Shown: positions 26,905 to 35,148 of the stretch, piece after piece
Layout of the letters: each line of letters starts with the position of its first letter
Position numbering within the stretch: the stretch's first letter is position 1
Assembly: GCF_024626475.1 (NCBI RefSeq)
Contig: NZ_JANKHH010000005.1
Location: 186,001-250,000, forward strand
Source of the DNA: Parerythrobacter lacustris
Lineage (GTDB): Bacteria > Pseudomonadota > Alphaproteobacteria > Sphingomonadales > Sphingomonadaceae
Length of the DNA stretch: 64,000 nt
Direction: 5' to 3'
Notes under the pieces: generated by a model
Told to the model about the DNA's origin: nothing
The model's database searches: none
What the model saw: only the letters and a program-made list of their open reading frames with translations
Made by a program: the position numbers and the translations under genes

Positions 26905-29563
26905 GCGAACGGGTGACCTGTTCGAAGGTATCGCGCGACAGCCTGTCGGACGCTGCGATCCGCTCCAGTTCCTGCCGCATAAGCGCGGCCCGCACCGGCT
27001 CGATCCGCCGCCATCGCCCGAGCGAGGGCACGAAGCGCGCCGCTGTCTGGGCGTTGATCGGGTCGAGCGCGAGGATCAGGTCGGCGATCATCCGGTAGCC
27101 CTCGCCGCTCTCGCCGTGAAACGCATGCGGGTTGCCGGCGAAGGCCATGTAGAGCGAGCGCACCCGGTTGGGGTTGCGCAGGGTGAAGTCGGGATGCCCG
27201 GCCAGCACCCTCACATGTTCGATCGCGTGCGGGTGGAGCGAGATCGCTTGCAGCGTGAACCACTTGTCGATCACCAGTTCGTTGCCCTGGTACCGGCGGT
27301 AGAAATCGATCAGCTTGTCGGTTCGCGCGGCGCTGTCGAGCCCGGTCAGTACCATCAACGCACCCTGCCGGTCGGTCATATTGTCCGCCGCCTCGTATTG
27401 CGCCTTGGCCATCTGCGCCGCGAGGTCGGGGTTGCCGGCGGCAAGGTAGACCAGCGCCTGCGTCTTGATCTTGCGCGCCCCGCGTGCGGCTTGCTCGAGG
27501 CCATATGGAATCTCGCTCACCCGCAGGTGGAGCGCGACGAATTCGCTTTCCAGCTCGCGCCCCAGCCACGCCTTGAGCCCTTCGCGCTCCGCATGGATGC
27601 GGCCCGGATCGGCAATCAGCATCTGTTCGGAGAGATAGGTCTGGCTCGGGAGCATGACGAGTTCGCCGCGCATCGAATCGTCGAGCGCTGCGTCGGCAAG
27701 GATCGCCGCAAGAGCGGTGCGGATGGCCGCCCGGCCCGCTGCGCGCGCGGCATCGTCGAGCCCGTCGCCTGCCGCCGCGACGATATGCGAGACGACCAGT
27801 TCCTGCATCGCTTCGTAGCGGGCAAAGCTGTCGTCGTCCTGTGCGGCGAGGAATACGAGGTCCGCATGCGGGACGGTGCGTTCGATGGTCACCGGCGCGG
27901 AATAGCCGCGGTTGATCGAGAGAACCGGCGGCTCGGCGAAACCGGTGAAGGCGAAGCTGTCCTCCGCCTTGCCGAGCACCACCAGCTGTTCGCCCTCATG
28001 CTTGCCCGTGGCCCGGTCGAACAGCGCTATGCGCAGCGGGATCGGCATCGCCTGCTTGTCGGGCTGGCCGGGGGTAGGCGGAACCTGCTGCGACAGGTGC
28101 AGCGTGGCGGTATCACCCGAATGCTCCAGCCGTACCGTTACCTTGGGCGTACCGGCCTGCGAATACCACAGGCGGAACTGCTCGAGGTCCAGCCCCGCGC
28201 CTTCCTCCATCGCGCGGATGAAATCCTCGCAGGTCGCCGCTTCGCCGTCGTGGCGCTCGAAATAGAGATCGCAGCCGGCACGGAACCGCTCCGGCCCGGC
28301 CATGGTGCGCATCATGCGGATGACTTCGGCCCCCTTGTTATAGACCGTGGCGGTGTAGAAGTTCGAAATCTCGCGGAAGCTGTCGGGGCGGATCGGGTGC
28401 GCCAGCGGGCCCGAATCCTCGGGGAACTGGGCCGAACGCAGTATCCGCACATCCTCGATCCGCTTGACCGCCTCACCTTGCATGTCCTGGCTGAACAGCT
28501 GGTCGCGCAGCACGGTGAAGCCTTCCTTCAGGCTCAGCTGGAACCAGTCGCGGCAGGTGACGCGGTTGCCCGACCAGTTGTGGAAATACTCATGCGCGAT
28601 CACGCCCTCAATGGCGTCGAAATCGGCATCGGTCGCGGTGTCAGGATCCGCCAGCACATATTTGGTGTTGAAGACGTTGAGGCCCTTGTTCTCCATCGCC
28701 CCCATGTTGAAATCGCTCACCGCGACGATGTTGAACAAGTCGAGATCGTATTCGCGGCCGAACGCCTGCTCGTCCCACTGCATGCTCTTCTTCAGCGATT
28801 CGAGCGCGTGCTCGGTGCGCGGCAGGTCTTCCGCGCGGACCCAAATGTTGAGCTCGACCTCGCGGCCCGACATCGTGGTGAACCTGCCCGAATTGGCGAC
28901 GAGGTCCCCCGCCACCAGCGCGAAGAGGTAGCTCGGCTTGGGCCAGGGGTCGTGCCATTCGGCCCAGTGGGTGCCGCCTTCGCCTTCGCCCTCGGCCACC
29001 CGATTGCCGTTGCACAGCAGGATCGGGAACTCCGCCTTCGGGCCGCTCATCCGCACGGTGTAGGTGCTGAGCACATCGGGGCGGTCGGGAAAGAAAGTGA
29101 TGCGGCGGAAGCCTTCCGCTTCGCACTGGGTGCACAGCATCCCGCTGGAGGCATAGAGCCCCATCAGCTGCGAATTGGCCGAGGGGTCGATCGCAGTGAC
29201 CACCTTAATCGCATGCGCCTCGCCATGCAGCGGCAGGATCAGGTCGTCGCCGTCCATCGACCAGTCACCCGCCGGCTCACCGTCAACCGTGACCGAGAGC
29301 GCTGTCAGGCCGTCGCCGTTGAGCCGGATCGTGTCGCTGCGTTGCGCCTTGGCATTGCGCGCCACGGTCAGCGTCGAAGTGACCAGCGTATGCTCGATCC
29401 CGAGTTCGAATTCGAGCGCGATCTGGGGAACCAGCCAGGGGAAGGGCGTGTAATCCTCGCGCCGGATCAGCGGAGGCTGCTGTGGTTCGGGCGGCGCATC
29501 GGCCATCTGGGTGTTTTCGGCAGCGACGGAGGGGTTGCGGGCAATATCCATAGGCGCGGGCAC
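26897..29563 (-). CDS. pepN: Aminopeptidase N
   Basis: An M1 zinc aminopeptidase of 888 residues that trims N-terminal amino acids from peptides in the cytoplasm. Seen in order: the substrate-anchoring GAMEN (in MGAMENKGLNVFN, about residue 275), the zinc HEYFHNWSGN motif about 35 residues later, and the KEG segment, with the long alpha-helical C-terminal domains of the bacterial PepN type. The start is either GTG at 29563, with GGGAG very close, or ATG at 29551. It is divergent from the next gene with little space between starts. Confidence 0.94.
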   Translation of the reverse strand: MPAPMDIARNPSVAAENTQMADAPPEPQQPPLIRREDYTPFPWLVPQIALEFELGIEHTLVTSTLTVARNAKAQRSDTIRLNGDGLTALSVTVDGEPAGDWSMDGDDLILPLHGEAHAIKVVTAIDPSANSQLMGLYASSGMLCTQCEAEGFRRITFFPDRPDVLSTYTVRMSGPKAEFPILLCNGNRVAEGEGEGGTHWAEWHDPWPKPSYLFALVAGDLVANSGRFTTMSGREVELNIWVRAEDLPRTEHALESLKKSMQWDEQAFGREYDLDLFNIVAVSDFNMGAMENKGLNVFNTKYVLADPDTATDADFDAIEGVIAHEYFHNWSGNRVTCRDWFQLSLKEGFTVLRDQLFSQDMQGEAVKRIEDVRILRSAQFPEDSGPLAHPIRPDSFREISNFYTATVYNKGAEVIRMMRTMAGPERFRAGCDLYFERHDGEAATCEDFIRAMEEGAGLDLEQFRLWYSQAGTPKVTVRLEHSGDTATLHLSQQVPPTPGQPDKQAMPIPLRIALFDRATGKHEGEQLVVLGKAEDSFAFTGFAEPPVLSINRGYSAPVTIERTVPHADLVFLAAQDDDSFARYEAMQELVVSHIVAAAGDGLDDAARAAGRAAIRTALAAILADAALDDSMRGELVMLPSQTYLSEQMLIADPGRIHAEREGLKAWLGRELESEFVALHLRVSEIPYGLEQAARGARKIKTQALVYLAAGNPDLAAQMAKAQYEAADNMTDRQGALMVLTGLDSAARTDKLIDFYRRYQGNELVIDKWFTLQAISLHPHAIEHVRVLAGHPDFTLRNPNRVRSLYMAFAGNPHAFHGESGEGYRMIADLILALDPINAQTAARFVPSLGRWRRIEPVRAALMRQELERIAASDRLSRDTFEQVTRSLG

Positions 29564-29604
29564 TACTCCCTTTCGCGATGCTCTCCAACCGCTACAACGC
29601 CGAT

Positions 29605-30381
29605 ATGGCGAGGATATTCATTTTCGGACTGGGCTATACTGCGGGGCGGATCGCACAGGCGCAGCGCGAACGAGGCTGGCAGGTCGATGCGACCGGCAGC
29701 GCAGGCAACATCGACTTCGCTGATGACGCTGCGGTGCGCGGGGGACTGGCGCAGGCGAGCCACGTTTTGTCCTCCGTCCCGCCCGCCGAGGGCGGCGATC
29801 CGGTGCTCGACCGCTATGGCGATGCGTCGGGGCGGCAATGGCTCGGCTACCTGTCCTCGACGGGGGTCTATGGCGATGCGCATGGCGCGTGGGTGGACGA
29901 AACGGCGGAGGTCGGCCACGGCCGCCGCACCGCCCGCGCGGAGAGCGACCTGCGCTGGCTGGAGCTGGGCGCGCGCGTCTTCCGCCTGCCGGGGATTTAC
30001 GGGCCGGGCCGAAGCGCGCTCGACCGGGTGCGGGAGGGCAAGGCCCACCGGATCGATCTGCCGGATCAGGTTTTCAGCCGGGTGCATGTCGAGGACATCG
30101 TTAGCGGCGTGCTGGCCGGCCTGGATGCCCCGAGCGGCGCCTACAATCTCGCCGACGACCTGCCGACCAGCCAGAACGCCGTGATCGAGGAGGCTTCCCG
30201 CCTGCTCGGCGTGGCACCGCCGCCGATGCAGACGATGGAGGAAGCGAAGCTGTCGGACATGGCACGCGGTTTCTATGCCGAGAACCGCCGCGTCGCCAAT
30301 GGCAAGACGAAGCGGGTGCTCGACTGGAAACCGCGCTACCCGACCTATCGCGAAGGGCTGCGCGCCTGCATGGAAGGCTGA
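29605..30381 (+). CDS. NAD(P)-binding SDR/epimerase-like protein
   Basis: A 258-residue Rossmann-fold protein of the extended short-chain dehydrogenase type, like YeeZ. The nucleotide loop is FGLGYTAGRIA (about residues 6-16), with LSSTGVYGD (about 85-93) and a FRLPGIYGPGR segment. The usual YxxxK pair is not clear, so catalysis is uncertain. The ATG at 29605 gives the best family N-terminus; an upstream in-frame ATG at 29578 exists, but neither has a good ribosome site. It is divergent from pepN. Substrate unknown. Confidence 0.8.
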   Translation: MARIFIFGLGYTAGRIAQAQRERGWQVDATGSAGNIDFADDAAVRGGLAQASHVLSSVPPAEGGDPVLDRYGDASGRQWLGYLSSTGVYGDAHGAWVDETAEVGHGRRTARAESDLRWLELGARVFRLPGIYGPGRSALDRVREGKAHRIDLPDQVFSRVHVEDIVSGVLAGLDAPSGAYNLADDLPTSQNAVIEEASRLLGVAPPPMQTMEEAKLSDMARGFYAENRRVANGKTKRVLDWKPRYPTYREGLRACMEG

Positions 30382-30388
30382 GCTTCGA

Positions 30389-31540
30389 TCAGTAGCCGTT
30401 GCGCCGGATGGTCCGCGCATTCCAGTCGATCCGCAGCCGCAGCAGGCCTTCCGCCGGATCGCCGAACATGCCGACCGGCAGAGTGAAGCGCGTATCGGGG
30501 CCGAAAAGCTTGCAGCTCGCGATATCGAGCGTGTCGTTGTAGCTCGGGCCGGTCAGCTCGCAGCCTTGCAGCCGCCCATCCGGTGTGACCGTGAGTTCGA
30601 CCGAGGTCTCGGCCCATTTCGCCAACTCCATGCCCTCGGGCAAGTCGACGCGGACCTCGGGCTGCGACACCAGCTGCGGCCCGATCGGCATCATGGGCGT
30701 TTGCAATTCGACCACGCGCTTATGCCACACCATCCGCAACGGAAAATCGCGTAGCGCAAAGGCGCGCTCGCCATTGGATACGCGCATCGTGCGCGCCGCC
30801 GCGCAACTGGCGGAATCGTAGAGCGCATAGCCGCTCGACACCGCCACCTTGCATTCGGTAACAGCGCCGGTCGCGTCCCCGGACAGGAGCAGGTCGACCG
30901 TCGCATTGCGCTGCTCGCGGCGTTCGGTTGGGGCGAAATCCTTGCCCCTCGGCACGCTGAAGCTCAGCCCGCGATAGGCCGAGGCCGTGAAATACGGCGG
31001 CGGAAAGCCATTCTTCGAGACGACGAGACTGGCAGGCGGCATCGGCGCGGGCGGTGCCATCCGTTCCTGCCGGAACAGGATCGCGACGGCGACTTCCGAT
31101 GCGACCGGTGTCCCATCAGCAGTCAGCGCGGGATGATAGGTGAGACGCCCGGTGGCCAGCGCGCATAGTTCTTCGCCGACGGCACCGTCGAGCGGCTCGT
31201 CCACCCGGTTGCGATTGGCCCAGACGAACAGCACGGCCGGGCGGCAGGCCTGCGGCTTGCCCTGCGCATCGAGTGCAACAACAATGTTGGTATGGATATC
31301 GACCTGCGGCTCGCGCGCGCGCAGTTCCTCTGGGAAAGCCTCGACCGGTATAGCACTCGACCGGCGATCGACGGCGGGTTTTCGCAGCAGCGCTTCGCCC
31401 GAGGCAGCGGTTTCGGGCGTCGAATTGCCCAAACTGTAGACAAGCACCTCCCGTTCGGACGCAGGAAGCGGCTGCGCCTGCACGGGGCTGAGCGAACTGG
31501 CCAGAATAGCCAGGCTCGCGATCTTCTTCGTTTTCGTCAC
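30389..31540 (-). CDS. Secreted protein with repeated TonB-C-like modules
   Basis: A 383-residue exported protein with a signal peptide (about 1-22, ending VQAQ) and no membrane helix. Three modules resemble the C-terminal domain of TonB: one around CRPAVLFVW to LCALATGRLTY, one with ECKVAVSSGYALYDSASC, and one with GCELTGPSYNDTLDIASC. Each pairs two Cys about 15-40 residues apart. The TonB at 1207 has the same GCSVTGGNAP to ASC layout. It therefore may bind envelope receptors or act as a decoy, but this is inference. GTG start with AAGG upstream. Convergent with the SDR gene, 7 bases apart. Confidence 0.72.
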   Translation of the reverse strand: MTKTKKIASLAILASSLSPVQAQPLPASEREVLVYSLGNSTPETAASGEALLRKPAVDRRSSAIPVEAFPEELRAREPQVDIHTNIVVALDAQGKPQACRPAVLFVWANRNRVDEPLDGAVGEELCALATGRLTYHPALTADGTPVASEVAVAILFRQERMAPPAPMPPASLVVSKNGFPPPYFTASAYRGLSFSVPRGKDFAPTERREQRNATVDLLLSGDATGAVTECKVAVSSGYALYDSASCAAARTMRVSNGERAFALRDFPLRMVWHKRVVELQTPMMPIGPQLVSQPEVRVDLPEGMELAKWAETSVELTVTPDGRLQGCELTGPSYNDTLDIASCKLFGPDTRFTLPVGMFGDPAEGLLRLRIDWNARTIRRNGY

Positions 31541-31611
31541 TGCGACCTTCCCGATGGCCCCTCAAGGCCGACAAAACCGGCACCCACTCATCCAGTACGC
31601 ATTCGCGCTTC

Positions 31612-32178
31612 TCAGAACATCGAGAAGCTGCCCGGCTCCCCGTCGGACATGGCGCGGTGGAGCGACGGCGTATCGCCGTCATTGATATCGTCGAGCAGCC
31701 ATGCCCCCTTGACCCGCTTGAGCACCAGGCGCTTTTTCGTGTCCTGTCCGAAACTGCGCAAGGTCACCCCGACCCGCGCCTCGTCGCCGGTAATGTTCGC
31801 ACTATCGACCCGCACCGACACATCGCCGAAATCCTGGCATTCGCAGAACGGGTCGTAGCCCATCGAACCCTCGGGCCCCAAGGCATGATCCCATGCCGCA
31901 GAGAATGCCGGAGTCATCTCCGTGTGCTTAACCGGCTTGTCGAGATAATCCGAAAACACCCCGAGGGCGGCAGCCCTCACCGCAGCTTCGTCAGCCGCAT
32001 CGGCCTTGGGCGCTTCGGTCACCGGATCGGGCTTCGCCGTATCGGCCGCGGCAGTCTCCGCGGTCGATCCCGCCTCCGCATTGTCCGCCTCGGGCGAGCT
32101 CTGGACCGGCCCGGAGCAGGCGAGAAGCAATGGCGGCAGGATAACAAGCAGTCCCAGCCCGGTTCTCGAAAAGTCCAT
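31612..32178 (-). CDS. Lipoprotein of unknown function (DUF3828-like)
   Basis: A 188-residue lipoprotein: the signal peptide ends in LLLAC (Cys about residue 21). An Ala/Glu/Asp-rich linker follows, then a small domain (about 68-188) with YDPFCECQDFGD and a C-terminal RVKGAWLLDDIND segment, which resembles DUF3828-type domains. The start at 32178 gives the lipobox and has a GGGGGTGA site. No enzymatic motif. It lies 71 bases before the TonB-C-like protein on the same strand. Confidence 0.65.
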   Translation of the reverse strand: MDFSRTGLGLLVILPPLLLACSGPVQSSPEADNAEAGSTAETAAADTAKPDPVTEAPKADAADEAAVRAAALGVFSDYLDKPVKHTEMTPAFSAAWDHALGPEGSMGYDPFCECQDFGDVSVRVDSANITGDEARVGVTLRSFGQDTKKRLVLKRVKGAWLLDDINDGDTPSLHRAMSDGEPGSFSMF

Positions 32179-32252
32179 CGGATCACCCCCCGGTCGTTTC
32201 GATGCGGAGTATGTTGGCAAGCCTGTGCCGGGTCAAGCCGTGCCGCGCGCGA

Positions 32253-33167
32253 TCAGCGGGGCAAATGCTTGGCCCGCAAGGCGATTACCAGCCCGATCAT
32301 CGCCAGCACCGCGCCTGCCGCTGCGAGCGGCGTCCAGCGATAGCCTTCGAACAGGGTCGAGATGACCATCGCGATTACCACCACCAGCACCCCGTTATAC
32401 GCCGCGCGGCCCGCGCCGAGCTTGCGCACCAGATCGTAATAGATCGGGAAGGTGACCACCGAGCCGACGATCGCGAGCCATGCGGTGCCGAGCCAATAGG
32501 CTTGCGACGCCGGAATGACGGGCGGGCCTTCGAACGTCCATGCCAGCCCCGCGTCGATCAGCGTCCCGTAAAGCATCGACCAGGCGAGCAAGGTCACGAG
32601 CGGGACGGATTTGCCCGTCGGCACGGCCTGGATCACATTGGCGATCGAGGCGGCGAGCATGGCGATCAGCGCGAGCCCGGTGCCGAGCGCGACATTCCCC
32701 CCGAGCGGCGCGACGTGCGCTTCATTGAGCAGCAACAAGCCAATCCCGCCCAGCGCCACGAGGCTGCCGATCAAGAACCGTGCGGTGATCGCCTCGCCCA
32801 GCAGAACCCGTCCGAGCACCGCATTGGGGACCAGCATCATCCCGATCAGCAGCGCAACGATTCCGGAGGTCAGGTGGAATTCCGACAGGTAGACGAAAGT
32901 GTAATTGCCGCAGAACTGGAACAACCCCATCGCCGCAGCCAGACCGTGTGCCGCACCGCCCATCCGCAGCGAGTGCCTGAGCACGAACGCCAGCAGGAAC
33001 ATTGCCGGGGTCGCCATCGCAAAGCGCCAGGTTACCGACCACAGCGCCGGAGCCTCGGCGATCTGGGTGGTGATGACGAACCAGGTCGAGCCCCAGATGA
33101 GGGCGATGAGCACGAAGGGGATCGCGATGCGCGGCCGCAGCAACGCGTGCGGAGGTGCCTCGGTCAC
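32253..33167 (-). CDS. EamA/DMT-family transporter
   Basis: A 304-residue inner-membrane protein of the drug/metabolite transporter superfamily with about ten helices in two EamA repeats. The opening IWGSTWFVITTQ (about residues 19-30) is typical. Substrate unknown; related proteins export amino acids or metabolites. Its GTG start overlaps the threonine aldolase stop by 4 bp, so both are translated together, and export of an amino acid or amine is conceivable. Confidence 0.87.
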   Translation of the reverse strand: MTEAPPHALLRPRIAIPFVLIALIWGSTWFVITTQIAEAPALWSVTWRFAMATPAMFLLAFVLRHSLRMGGAAHGLAAAMGLFQFCGNYTFVYLSEFHLTSGIVALLIGMMLVPNAVLGRVLLGEAITARFLIGSLVALGGIGLLLLNEAHVAPLGGNVALGTGLALIAMLAASIANVIQAVPTGKSVPLVTLLAWSMLYGTLIDAGLAWTFEGPPVIPASQAYWLGTAWLAIVGSVVTFPIYYDLVRKLGAGRAAYNGVLVVVIAMVISTLFEGYRWTPLAAAGAVLAMIGLVIALRAKHLPR

Positions 33168-34183
33168 AAAGCCGCGATCGCGCGGGCGAGCGCGCTCGCG
33201 GCCTGGCTATCGCTGTTCCACGCGGTGACGAAACGCGCCGCGTCCTCGCCCCAGTCGTAGAAACCGAAGCCCTGCGCCCGCAGCGCCTCGCGCTCCACCG
33301 CAGTGCAGCGCACGAAGACCTCGTTGGCTTCGACGGCATGCATCAGCCGCTCGCCGCAAGCCCCGGCGATCTCGGCGGCGGCGGCATTCGCGGCGCGCGC
33401 ATTGTCGAGCCACAGGTCGCCCTCGAGCATCGCCAGAACCTGCGCCGCAAGGTAGCGGCCCTTGCTCTGCAAATGCCCGGCGCGCTTGCGACGATAGCGC
33501 GCGACATCGGCCAGCGCCGGGTCGAAGAAGACGATTGCCTCAGCCCCCATCCCGCCGTTCTTGACGAAGCCGAAGCTGAGCGCCTGTGCCGGGCCGACCG
33601 CCTCGGCGGGCGAGCAGCCGAGGAACGCCACCGCATTGCCAAAGCGCGCGCCGTCGACATGCAGCCCCAGCCCGCGCTCCTGCGCCAGCGCGCCGATCGC
33701 CTCGAGCTCTGCCGGTCGATAACTGCGCCCGTATTCGCTCGCCTGGGTGACCGAGATCGCATGCGGCTGGACCTGGTGGACATCGTCACGGATCGGATCG
33801 ATCACCGCGCGGATGGCGTCGGGGGTCAGCTTCGCGCCCCCAGAATCTTTGGCGCCTTCAGCCAGCATCAGCTTGGCGCCATGCAGGTAAAATCCCGGCG
33901 CGCCCGCCTCGTCCATCTCGATATGCGCTTCGCGATGGCACACCACGCCGCCGTGCGGCGGGCACAGCGTAGCGAGCGCAAGGCAATTGGCGGAGGTCCC
34001 GGTCGCGGTCCACAGCACCGCGCATTCGCGCCCGAACAACTCGCCGAAGCGCGCGTCGAGCGCCTGCGACAGGGCATCGCCATCATAGGGTGCATCGGCC
34101 TCGTCCGCCGCGCGCATTGCGTTCCATACGCGGGGATGGACGGCGGCGGCATTGTCGGACAGGAATTGCTGGGAGCGGCTCAT
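33164..34183 (-). CDS. ltaE: Low-specificity L-threonine aldolase
   Basis: A PLP-dependent fold-type I enzyme, 339 residues, that splits threonine or allo-threonine to glycine and acetaldehyde. It starts SDNAAAVHPRVW, has the ATGTSANCLAL cofactor region (about 60-70), LHVDGARFGNAV, and SFGFVKNGGMGAEA with the PLP Lys. Length is normal. The following EamA gene is coupled by a 4-bp overlap. beta-eliminating lyase is the wider family label. Confidence 0.88.
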   Translation of the reverse strand: MSRSQQFLSDNAAAVHPRVWNAMRAADEADAPYDGDALSQALDARFGELFGRECAVLWTATGTSANCLALATLCPPHGGVVCHREAHIEMDEAGAPGFYLHGAKLMLAEGAKDSGGAKLTPDAIRAVIDPIRDDVHQVQPHAISVTQASEYGRSYRPAELEAIGALAQERGLGLHVDGARFGNAVAFLGCSPAEAVGPAQALSFGFVKNGGMGAEAIVFFDPALADVARYRRKRAGHLQSKGRYLAAQVLAMLEGDLWLDNARAANAAAAEIAGACGERLMHAVEANEVFVRCTAVEREALRAQGFGFYDWGEDAARFVTAWNSDSQAASALARAIAAL

Positions 34184-34234
34184 CGCGGAACGCCCTTACG
34201 CAGGCCTGCGTTGAACGCAAGAAGGAGACGCATC

Positions 34235-34528
34235 TTGCCCGAGGTTACCATCACCCATCATGCGCGCGGCGACGGCGGTCGCTATGTCGCCGCAGTCGCC
34301 GGCATCGAGCACAACGGACATCTCGACTGGGAACCTCTCGGCGAGAATATCCGGGTGGCGACCCACACCATCGTCCCGCGCGCGATCGGCGGGCAGGGCG
34401 TGGCGGCGCGGCTGGTCGATGCATTGGTGGCCGACGCGCGGGCGCAAAGTTTCCGCATCGTGCCGCAGTGCTCCTATGTCGAACGCCTGTTCCAGCGGCA
34501 CCCCGAATGGGCGGAACTGCACGCCTGA
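34235..34528 (+). CDS. Small GNAT-family N-acetyltransferase
   Basis: A 97-residue YjdJ-like acetyltransferase with a compact Gcn5-type fold. The acetyl-CoA loop is visible as RAIGGQGVAARLV (about residues 51-63), and the C-terminus has QCSYVERLFQRHPEW, a family signature. The TTG start at 34235 is assigned because AGGAG lies 8 bases upstream and it yields the normal N-terminus; the long upstream frame is antisense to ltaE. The substrate is unknown. It is divergent from ltaE, 51 bases apart. Confidence 0.8.
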   Translation: MPEVTITHHARGDGGRYVAAVAGIEHNGHLDWEPLGENIRVATHTIVPRAIGGQGVAARLVDALVADARAQSFRIVPQCSYVERLFQRHPEWAELHA

Positions 34529-34672
34529 CCGCAGTTGTGTCTCAATCTAACTCAATGATTTGGAACACTTAGTCGGCCCAGCCATTGGTTACATGACACC
34601 CCAGGCGCAAGCGCCACCGCTCCAATCCGGTAGTGGCCGTCCGCGCTGTGCCGCAGAGACGAGGAGAGAACG

Positions 34673-35068
34673 ATGCAATCCGCACCGCTCGACAACAGAC
34701 AAAACCAATCCCAACCACTGGAAAGCAGGGAAACTGACGAACTGATCGCTTCCAACAAGGTGGAAGGGACCAAAGTCTATTCCACCGACGGTGAAAAGGT
34801 CGGCAGTATCGAACACCTGATGATCGGCAAGCGCACCGGAAAGGTCGACTATGCCGTGATGAGCTTTGGCGGCTTCCTTGGGATCGGCGAAGATCATCAC
34901 CCCTTGCCATGGGACGTTCTCACCTACGACACCGATCGGGGAGGCTACGTGGTCAACATCGACAAGGAAAAGCTGACCGACGCACCGCGCTATCCCAAGG
35001 GCACCGAGCCCGAGTGGTCGCATGGCTACAATCACAAGATTTACGCCTTTTACGGCGTTCCCTACTGA
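34673..35068 (+). CDS. PRC-barrel domain protein
   Basis: A 131-residue soluble protein with a PRC-barrel (about residues 25-95: VEGTKVYSTDGEKVGSIEHLMI, split by eye into beta strands) and a short C-terminal tail rich in aromatic residues. PRC-barrel proteins have been linked to RNA processing, photosynthetic reaction centres and stress responses; here there is no partner to decide. GAGGAGAG lies before the ATG. A strong terminator follows. Confidence 0.85.
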   Translation: MQSAPLDNRQNQSQPLESRETDELIASNKVEGTKVYSTDGEKVGSIEHLMIGKRTGKVDYAVMSFGGFLGIGEDHHPLPWDVLTYDTDRGGYVVNIDKEKLTDAPRYPKGTEPEWSHGYNHKIYAFYGVPY

Positions 35069-35111
35069 GCGATCCCCGCTGATCAAGCGAAGTGATCCGA
35101 CGTGATCGGGG

Positions 35112-35137
35112 GCCCCGCATCTGCGGGGCTCCTTTTT
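35112..35137. terminator. Terminator between PRC-barrel gene and PH-domain gene
   Basis: GCCCCGCA (35112-35119) and TGCGGGGC (35122-35129) form a GC-rich stem with a very small loop, followed by TCCTTTTT. It ends the PRC-barrel transcript and lies 12 bases from the stop of the convergent PH-domain gene. Confidence 0.75.
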
Positions 35138-35148
35138 CGTGCCGCCGA

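Noticed and set aside
26714-30184. 1156-residue plus-strand frame
   Set aside because: It is mostly antisense to pepN and then runs into the SDR gene in another frame; no domain pattern.
33155-34528. 457-residue plus-strand frame across ltaE
   Set aside because: Only its last 97 residues, from the TTG at 34235, look like a gene (GNAT); the rest is antisense to ltaE.
34562-34590. EcfG-type stress promoter before the PRC-barrel gene
   Set aside because: GGAAC and GTT are present but 21 bases apart, which is too far for the usual 16-17 spacing.
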